Both the position numbers and the translations under genes were made by a program. From positions 1 to 10,427 of the forward strand of contig JAUXHQ010000036.1 in the NCBI GenBank assembly GCA_030621455.1: DNA of 10,427 bases, given 5' to 3'. The stretch is from Deltaproteobacteria bacterium. Lineage in GTDB: Bacteria; Desulfobacterota; UBA8473. The notes under the pieces are model-generated. The model was not told the DNA's origin. It did not search any database and saw nothing but the letters and a program-made list of their open reading frames with translations. This document shows, piece by piece, positions 5,942 to 10,427 of the stretch (positions are counted from its first letter, which is position 1; the number at the start of each line of letters is the position of its first letter).

Positions 5942-7009
5942 TCACTGCATCCTATTCTTGAGCCGATAAACATATGCAAGAACCTCTGCAACAGCCTTAT
6001 ACATATCCGATGGGATTACTTGTCCTATATCCACCAGTTTATAGAGGGATCTGGCCAATGGCTTGTCCTCAACAACGGGGACCCTGCTCTCCACGGCTAT
6101 CTCTCTGATACGTTTAGCGACAAACCCGGCCCCTTTGGCTACAACCTTGGGTGAAGACATAGTCTCCCTGTCATAGCGCAAGGCAATAGCCAACTCAGTG
6201 GGATTTGTAATAACGACGTCTGCTTCCGGGACCTCTTCCATCATGCGACGTCTCGCCATCTCTCTCTGGACACTCCGGATCCTTCCCTTTATTAATGGGT
6301 CGCCCTCCCTATGTTTAAACTCGTCCTTTACTTCTTGTTTGGTCATCTTCAGACTCTTATTATAATTCCATCGTTGAAAAGCGTAATCAAGGGCTACCAA
6401 TGGGACCAATACCCAAAGGGTGCGGACACAGATCTTAAAAGAGACCTTTCCAATATAAGTCAGTATATTTACAGGTTCCATCATCATCAAAGGTAAGAGG
6501 TTCTCCTTCTCCCCTTTCACCGTAACATAGGCAACATAGCCAACAATCACAATCTTTGCTACGGATTTAAACATCTCTACCAAGGATTGCATAGAAAAGA
6601 GCTTGGTCACACCCTTAATCGGGTCCAGCTTGGAAAATTTGGGGGTCAAGGGTTCCATGGTAAAGAGAAACCGGTTCTGTAAAACATTCCCTGCAATCCC
6701 GGCAGTCAAGAACATCAGCATCAATGGCGCCAAGACCAAACCCAGTTGTCCCAAGAGGCTCAACAGCAAATCGCATGCGTTGGTCTCAGTCAGTTCATCA
6801 GTTGCAACACCTCCGAGTAAATCCCTTATAATGACCAATAGGTTATCGCTCATGTACGAGCCCAAGAAATAAAAACCCAAAAGGCCCGCTAACAAGACCA
6901 GAGTGGCCGGTATCTCCTTACTCTGAGCCAGCTGTCCTTTTTTCCTGGCATCTTCCAGACGTTTCGGTGTTGCGGGTTCCGTTTTTTCCCGGTTGTTCCC
7001 CTCTGCCAT
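5942..7009 (-). CDS. flhB: FlhB, export specificity switch, with NPTE in place of NPTH
   Basis: A 355-residue member of the FlhB/YscU family, the inner-membrane export-gate subunit that switches export from rod and hook proteins to filament proteins. A charged N-terminus (EKTEPATPKRLEDARKKGQ, about 8-26) is typical. Four membrane helices lie at about 34-52, 82-110, 145-165 and 185-210. The cytoplasmic domain follows, with the cleavage motif at 269-272. Known FlhB proteins have NPTH and cleave themselves between Asn and Pro; here the codons read AAT CCC ACT GAG, giving N269-P270-T271-E272. The Asn and Pro are at the same numbers as in Salmonella. The rest of the domain (VVAKGAG at 289-295, VVEDKPLARSLY at 312-323) is canonical, so the gene looks functional. 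The ribosome binding site is weak (GGGA). It is 126 bases after fliR. Confidence 0.96.
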   Translation of the reverse strand: MAEGNNREKTEPATPKRLEDARKKGQLAQSKEIPATLVLLAGLLGFYFLGSYMSDNLLVIIRDLLGGVATDELTETNACDLLLSLLGQLGLVLAPLMLMFLTAGIAGNVLQNRFLFTMEPLTPKFSKLDPIKGVTKLFSMQSLVEMFKSVAKIVIVGYVAYVTVKGEKENLLPLMMMEPVNILTYIGKVSFKICVRTLWVLVPLVALDYAFQRWNYNKSLKMTKQEVKDEFKHREGDPLIKGRIRSVQREMARRRMMEEVPEADVVITNPTELAIALRYDRETMSSPKVVAKGAGFVAKRIREIAVESRVPVVEDKPLARSLYKLVDIGQVIPSDMYKAVAEVLAYVYRLKNRMQ

Positions 7010-7121
7010 TATTGTTTCCCGTTTCTTTGCGTCGGAGTTTACGCTTTTTTATTCAGGCGCTGAGAGCTTCTTATCAAAATCGCCAGGAATCATCCACAGG
7101 GGGATTTTCGGACGACCTCTC

Positions 7122-7137
7122 AACCCTGCACAGGGTT
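7122..7137. repeat. perfect hairpin at the fliR stop codon
   Basis: AACCCTG and CAGGGTT are perfect inverted arms around CA on the plus strand, overlapping the last base pair of the fliR stop codon. No T run follows on the minus strand. The remaining sequence to flhB (7010-7121, within a 126-base gap, the longest in the window between complete genes) holds no gene I can support. It contains a 14-codon open frame (7049-7093) without a convincing ribosome binding site. Confidence 0.4.
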
Positions 7138-7918
7138 ACATCGCCTTTAGTAAAAGGGAGATGTCATTCCATAACCGGTCGAAGATCCCTCTTAAAAAAA
7201 AACAGAAGATGGGTAAGGAAAGCCCAAGACCGATCAAACCTACAGCGATCTTCAAAGGAAAACCGACTATGAAGATATTTATCTGAGGCACACTTCTCGC
7301 AATCAAACCCAGAGCTACACTTGTAAATAAGAGAGCCGCTATCAGAGGTGCGCCTACTTTTACCGCGATTATGAACATCCTCTCGGTCAACTCCAGGATC
7401 GTTTCCATAAGCTGTGGTGAAAAATTGAAACTCATGGGGGGTACCATACTGAAACTACTCACGATCGCCTGGATAAACCAGTGATGAGCGTTTATAGATA
7501 AGAACACCAATATGGCTACGATATTCTTCACTTGAGCAATGATGGTGACCTGTTCACTAGTCACCGGATCCATTACGTTCACTATTGCGAACCCCATTTG
7601 GAAGCCCAGTAATTGACCTGCCAGTTGAATTCCAGAAAAGATAAGCCGTGCGGAGAATCCTATAATCGCCCCGATCATAACCTCCGTAGTCATTGCCAAA
7701 CCGAAGGACAATATATGCGTGGGAAACACAGCGTCCATAGACGAAAGTATTGGGAAGATGATAATGGCTATAAGCAGTGTCAACCCAACCTTTAATTGTA
7801 CAGGTAAATTCTTACTCCCAAAAATCGGGGCAGTCATAAGTATTGCCCCAACTCTCACTACTACCAAAAGAAATGACTGGAATTGCTCCAAACTGAAATT
7901 GAATAGATCAAGTGGCAC
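7136..7918 (-). CDS. fliR: FliR, export channel subunit
   Basis: A 260-residue, very hydrophobic protein, the usual length of FliR, which builds the core of the export channel with FliP and FliQ in the inner membrane. Several membrane segments are visible, including about 14-34, 43-60, 72-95, 127-145, 181-205 and 213-241. Conserved family stretches are QLAGQLLGFQMGF (98-110), the MDP after it, and GLIARSVPQINIF (204-216). The start is a GTG at 7916-7918; an in-frame TAA two codons upstream leaves no earlier choice. The ribosome binding signal is weak (GAG at 11 bases), suggesting coupling to fliQ, which ends 12 bases before. Codons 239-242 contain nine consecutive T on the coding strand (7194-7202), a possible slippage site; the frame is open as given. 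Confidence 0.96.
   Translation of the reverse strand: MPLDLFNFSLEQFQSFLLVVVRVGAILMTAPIFGSKNLPVQLKVGLTLLIAIIIFPILSSMDAVFPTHILSFGLAMTTEVMIGAIIGFSARLIFSGIQLAGQLLGFQMGFAIVNVMDPVTSEQVTIIAQVKNIVAILVFLSINAHHWFIQAIVSSFSMVPPMSFNFSPQLMETILELTERMFIIAVKVGAPLIAALLFTSVALGLIARSVPQINIFIVGFPLKIAVGLIGLGLSLPIFCFFLRGIFDRLWNDISLLLKAM
7194..7202 (-). repeat. nine-base homopolymer inside fliR
   Basis: Nine T on the coding strand (nine A on the plus strand), spanning codons 239-242 (C-F-F-L). Loss of one T would place TAA right after Phe241; gain of one would shift the frame and stop ten codons after Phe241. It is the longest single-base run I noticed in the window. Confidence 0.8.
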
Positions 7919-7930
7919 TTTACGTTAGAC

Positions 7931-8200
7931 TCATCTGATATAGCTGGGTATATTGATGAACAGATTTCTTGTAAAATCGACGATTAATTCGAGCATCCAA
8001 GGAAAAAACAACGCAAGACCGACAATTACAGCGATCATCTTGGGGATGAAGGTCAGGGTCATCTCATGGATTTGGGTAACAGCCTGAAAGATACTCACAA
8101 CCAAGCCGGCGACCAACCCAAAGGCCAACATTGGAGCAGACAACAACACCGCAACCTTTAATGCTTCCATAGTAAAGCTAATGATGAATTCCGGTGTCAT
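7931..8200 (-). CDS. fliQ: FliQ, export channel subunit
   Basis: An 89-residue protein with two membrane helices (about 13-39 and 50-73), the exact size class of FliQ. The family's conserved core is visible between the helices, GLVVSIFQAVTQIHEMTLTF (about 32-51), followed by IPK. FliQ packs several copies around FliP and FliR in the export channel. The ATG is preceded by a purine-rich ribosome binding region (AAGGAAAGGG). It is 24 bases after fliP and 12 before fliR, fitting coupled translation of the three channel subunits. Confidence 0.97.
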   Translation of the reverse strand: MTPEFIISFTMEALKVAVLLSAPMLAFGLVAGLVVSIFQAVTQIHEMTLTFIPKMIAVIVGLALFFPWMLELIVDFTRNLFINIPSYIR

Positions 8201-8224
8201 ACCCTTTCCTTCCCTCTCCAGTGT

Positions 8225-9022
8225 TTACGCAAAGCTCTTTACAAGAGAGCCCATGATCAAATACCAACCATCAACCAGGACAAACAACATCAACTTAAAA
8301 GGCAAAGAGATCATTATCGGCGGTAACATCATCATACCCATTGCAAGAAGGATACTGGCTATTACCATGTCAATAATTAAGAACGGTATATAGATCATAA
8401 ACCCTATCTGAAACGCTGTTTTCAACTCGCTTATTATAAAAGAAGGTATGATTGTGGTCATGGGAACCTCTGAAGGCTCCTTGGGCCTTTCCATGTTGGA
8501 AATACTTACGAATAAGGCCAGATCCTTTTCTCTGGTCTGCTTCAACATAAACTCCCGCAGTGGCTGAGAGGCAACACTCAATGCCTCTTTATAATCAATT
8601 TCATTGGACAGATACGGTTGCAGGGCATCTCTATTTACCTGATGGAAAACCGGTGACATGATGAAGAATGTGAGGAATAAAGCCAGGCCTATAATTATCT
8701 GATTCGGAGGCATGCGTTGAGTCCCCATGGCTTGACGAAGGAATGATAGAACCACCACTATTCTTGTAAATGAGGTGAGCATAATGAGAATGGCCGGCGC
8801 CAGGGATAGAACCGTAAGCAAGAAGAGTATCTGCAGAAGAACAGAGACCTTCGCTGGTTGATCAGTATCGCTAACGCCCAGAGTAATAGTAGGAAGAGGA
8901 ATAGGCTGTGCAGCTACCATAGAACCATAAAAGACACCGGCGGCTACAGAAAGCGCCACAATACTCAGCATAACCTTCGGCCATCTTCTCATCCCAAATC
9001 TTCCGGATTTCTGTGAACCCAT
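8225..9022 (-). CDS. fliP: FliP, export channel subunit
   Basis: A 265-residue export-channel subunit. Residues 11-38 form a signal peptide (MRRWPK, then a hydrophobic stretch ending near MVAAQ), as in other FliP proteins, which are cleaved. After a periplasmic segment come helices at about 61-81 and 86-125, the family motif [17 protein letters not shown] (82-98), a large periplasmic loop, and paired C-terminal helices with [20 protein letters not shown] (213-232) and LPP, the FliP signature. The ATG at 9020-9022 has GGAGG at 11 bases, a rather long spacing. The in-frame ATG at residue 11 also has purines upstream and would start directly at the signal peptide; which is used cannot be decided here. 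The gene is 39 bases after fliO and 24 before fliQ. Confidence 0.97.
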   Translation of the reverse strand: MGSQKSGRFGMRRWPKVMLSIVALSVAAGVFYGSMVAAQPIPLPTITLGVSDTDQPAKVSVLLQILFLLTVLSLAPAILIMLTSFTRIVVVLSFLRQAMGTQRMPPNQIIIGLALFLTFFIMSPVFHQVNRDALQPYLSNEIDYKEALSVASQPLREFMLKQTREKDLALFVSISNMERPKEPSEVPMTTIIPSFIISELKTAFQIGFMIYIPFLIIDMVIASILLAMGMMMLPPIMISLPFKLMLFVLVDGWYLIMGSLVKSFA

Positions 9023-9061
9023 CGGTTCTCTAGCCTCCGCACTCGTTCAAAGTGCAATCGA

Positions 9062-9679
9062 TCATATGCCCTTCAACCTATTAACCTTTTCCTGAATCGA
9101 GTCGGTCAGTTCCGACAGCATGTCCTTTCCTTTATTCCCCTTAAACTTTAAAGATACCCTTTTCAACCGATCTTCAAAAGATGGGCTGGAATGTTTGTGA
9201 CCGCAAGCCTTTCTGATCTCCTCGATCCTTGTCCTGTCTTCTATCTTGGTAAGAAGAGAGACATGATTGTCAGAGATCCCCAAGACCAGCAATTCACCGG
9301 CCACCTCAATGATTGAAACGGCCTTTTTCTGACCCAAATAGCTAGTTGCCAAGGTCTTGATCAAATTCCCTCCACCGAAGGCCGTTGTTCCTTTCCACAG
9401 GAATTTTTTAAAGACCCAGTAAACTAACAATATCCCAGATAAAACAAAGGCGAGGGAAGCTATCATCTTTATAGTGGAGGGGAATATGCCCAATTCCTGC
9501 CCTTGGTCGGACATATCTTTTTCAGATTGAGACACTCTTAGCAACGTCAGGCCCTTATCTACGCCCTCAGGATGGGGCATAGACAAGGCCATGGCATCAA
9601 CCGATCCGGAGGATACAATGATAAATATTGCCGCCAGAATAAACCTTATCAAAGAGAACCTCCTGTCTGTCTTTATCAT
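9062..9679 (-). CDS. fliO: FliO, export gate assembly protein
   Basis: A 205-residue bitopic membrane protein of the FliO family, which stabilises FliP during assembly of the export channel. An N-terminal hydrophobic segment (about 10-29) looks like a signal peptide or anchor, a polar periplasmic stretch follows, and the main membrane helix is at about 70-91 (to LVYWVFKKF). The cytoplasmic domain has the family's recognisable block at 114-136, with YLGQKKAVSIIEV and LLVLGIS. The tail (about 165-205) is basic. I start at ATG 9677-9679 because AGGTGG lies 8 bases before it; a GTG four codons earlier is itself part of that ribosome binding site. The gene lies between fliN and fliP, where FliO is expected, and this placement strengthens a weakly conserved family. 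Confidence 0.9.
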   Translation of the reverse strand: MIKTDRRFSLIRFILAAIFIIVSSGSVDAMALSMPHPEGVDKGLTLLRVSQSEKDMSDQGQELGIFPSTIKMIASLAFVLSGILLVYWVFKKFLWKGTTAFGGGNLIKTLATSYLGQKKAVSIIEVAGELLVLGISDNHVSLLTKIEDRTRIEEIRKACGHKHSSPSFEDRLKRVSLKFKGNKGKDMLSELTDSIQEKVNRLKGI

Positions 9680-9687
9680 AATTTTTT

Positions 9688-9693
9688 CCACCT
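9688..9693 (-). promoter_or_regulatory. ribosome binding site that fixes the fliO start
   Basis: AGGTGG on the minus strand, 8 bases before the ATG at 9679. The competing in-frame GTG (9689-9691) lies inside this motif and has no site of its own. Confidence 0.7.
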
Positions 9694-9721
9694 AGTGATA
9701 TCCGACTTTGACATTTTTAGA

Positions 9722-10294
9722 CTATCCCAGATGTTCTATTCGTTCCTCTGTGGGGACAACTTCCGTTAAGCGAATGCCAAACTTATCATTCACCACCACA
9801 ACTTCTCCCCTGGCTATCAGTTTTCCATTGACAAGGACCTCCAACGATTCTCCCGCGAGTTTTGCCAATTCGACAATCGATCCCTGTCCCAACTGTAATA
9901 GGTCGTTTATCAACATCCTTGTCCGCCCCAGTTCCACCGTTACTTCCAAAGAGATATCGAGGATAAAATCCAGGTTTCCGGATCTAATTTTGGAGGGGTC
10001 CTTCTTCAGATCAGTAAATTTGGGAAGAGGAGGGGGCGACTTTGTGTCAGATGTGTCGAGTTCTCCATCCTCCCAGGAAACATCATCTATACCTTCCGGG
10101 CCTTGTGTAGACTCTGTGCCCAGTCCTGTATCCTCCCAGGAAACATCATCCGTATCAACTGCACTCTCAGCATCGTGTGCATCAGGATCAGGACTTGCCT
10201 GGTCCGGAAGGGTGCCTTCCGCGCCATCTGAACTCTCGATATCGCCTGGGTCCTTGTCTTCTTCCTCGATCACGTCATTTTCTTCCATCTGCAC
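9722..10294 (-). CDS. fliN: FliN, motor switch protein with long acidic N-terminal extension
   Basis: A 190-residue switch protein of the C-ring. The SpoA (FliN C-terminal) domain occupies about residues 106-182, with LDFILDISLEVTVELGRTR, the GSIVEL and GKLIARGEVVVV stretches, and FGIRLTEVV, all standard for FliN. With FliM it forms the rim of the C-ring that binds CheY and the export apparatus. E. coli FliN is 137 residues; the extra length is an acidic, proline-containing, probably disordered N-terminus of about 100 residues. It contains DDVSWED twice, at 49-55 and 70-76, encoded by identical 21-base repeats. The start is a GTG at 10292-10294 with GGGGAG 6 bases upstream; an ATG two codons later is the alternative. 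Its start overlaps the end of fliM by 20 bases. Confidence 0.94.
   Translation of the reverse strand: MQMEENDVIEEEDKDPGDIESSDGAEGTLPDQASPDPDAHDAESAVDTDDVSWEDTGLGTESTQGPEGIDDVSWEDGELDTSDTKSPPPLPKFTDLKKDPSKIRSGNLDFILDISLEVTVELGRTRMLINDLLQLGQGSIVELAKLAGESLEVLVNGKLIARGEVVVVNDKFGIRLTEVVPTEERIEHLG
10067..10150 (-). repeat. pair of identical 21-base direct repeats in fliN
   Basis: The same 21 bases occur at 10067-10087 and 10130-10150, 63 bases apart, so the copies are in frame and encode DDVSWED twice. The exact DNA identity suggests a recent duplication, or contraction/expansion of a repeat unit of 21 codons. The rest of the 63-base unit (GELDT versus TGLGT, and so on) is not conserved. Confidence 0.85.
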
Positions 10295-10427
10295 TTTTAT
10301 CTCCCCTTGCCGGTATAACTGATCTTATCTTTAATGCCCTGTTGCCCTTTACCAACCCGGGATATCCCATAAACTTCGGCACTCCCTCTACCTTTAGAAC
10401 AAGATCTTCATTGACGTCCTTATTTAT
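10275..10427 (-). CDS. fliM: FliM, motor switch protein, C-terminal 50 residues only
   Basis: The frame enters from the right edge and ends at a TGA at 10275-10277. The 50 visible residues contain DLVLKVEGVPKF followed by a Gly-Tyr-Pro-Gly segment and KGNRALKI, which is the characteristic end of the FliM SpoA domain (family pattern: V-G/E-x-P-K/x-F ... G-x-x-x-G-N-x-A-V-x-I). A basic tail of about 15 residues ends the protein. FliM is the C-ring subunit that binds phosphorylated CheY through its N-terminus, which lies outside the window. Being directly upstream of fliN and overlapping it by 20 bases is the usual arrangement and supports the call. The alternative, a second FliN-like SpoA protein, is less likely given this C-terminal signature. 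Confidence 0.88.
   Translation of the reverse strand: MNKDVNEDLVLKVEGVPKFMGYPGLVKGNRALKIRSVIPARGDKSADGRK
10301..10306 (-). promoter_or_regulatory. ribosome binding site for the fliN GTG start
   Basis: GGGGAG on the minus strand, inside the end of fliM and 6 bases before the GTG at 10294. The in-frame ATG two codons later would be 12 bases away, so GTG is preferred. Confidence 0.65.

Noticed and set aside
5962..5969. GCCGATAA, the sigma-28 -10 box, on the plus strand
   Set aside because: It lies inside flhB, points against the operon, and has no TAAA box at the right spacing upstream; chance match.
9708..10322. 204-codon Ser-rich open frame on the plus strand
   Set aside because: It is the antisense of fliN; its Ser/Pro richness mirrors the Asp/Glu/Gly codons of the acidic FliN tail.

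Overview
The window is one long block of flagellar genes, all on the minus strand, reading from the right edge to the left: the end of fliM, then fliN, fliO, fliP, fliQ, fliR, flhB, flhA, flhF, flhG, a small unrecognised membrane-protein gene, fliA, cheY and the first codons of an unknown gene cut by the left edge. Spacings run from a 20-base overlap to a 126-base gap, and I see no convincing terminator between the genes, so they can be read as one operon or a set of coupled transcripts. The order fliMNOPQR-flhBA-flhFG-fliA-cheY, with FlhF and FlhG present, moderate GC by eye, and GTG starts on fliN, fliR, flhG and fliA, suggests a Gram-negative, polarly flagellated bacterium of the former Deltaproteobacteria (Desulfobacterota) or a neighbouring phylum. 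That placement is an inference from layout and protein style, not from a marker gene.

Right part (about 9.1-10.4 kb): the switch complex. FliM (C-terminus only) and FliN belong to the cytoplasmic C-ring. This FliN has an acidic N-terminal extension of about 100 residues carrying a duplicated DDVSWED motif.

Middle part (about 3.75-9.7 kb): the flagellar type III export gate. FliO assists assembly of FliP, FliQ and FliR, which form the export channel; FlhB sets substrate specificity; FlhA is the large gate subunit that docks chaperone-substrate complexes. All appear full length. FlhB has NPTE where the family's autocleavage site is NPTH, and fliR has a run of nine T in its coding strand.

Left part (1-3.76 kb): placement and control. 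FlhF (SRP-type GTPase) and FlhG (MinD-type ATPase with the N-terminal DQAxxLR motif) set site and number of flagella. FliA is the sigma-28 factor for late flagellar genes, and CheY is the response regulator that acts on the FliM/FliN switch encoded at the other end. Between flhG and fliA lies a 57-codon gene for a two-helix membrane protein with its own ribosome binding site. Two different arrays of seven-base tandem repeats sit directly upstream of the flhG and fliA ribosome binding sites.

No tRNA, rRNA, CRISPR array, insertion sequence or phage gene was seen. Apart from the small membrane protein, the repeats and the sequence variants noted, this is a conserved flagellar operon rather than an accessory region.
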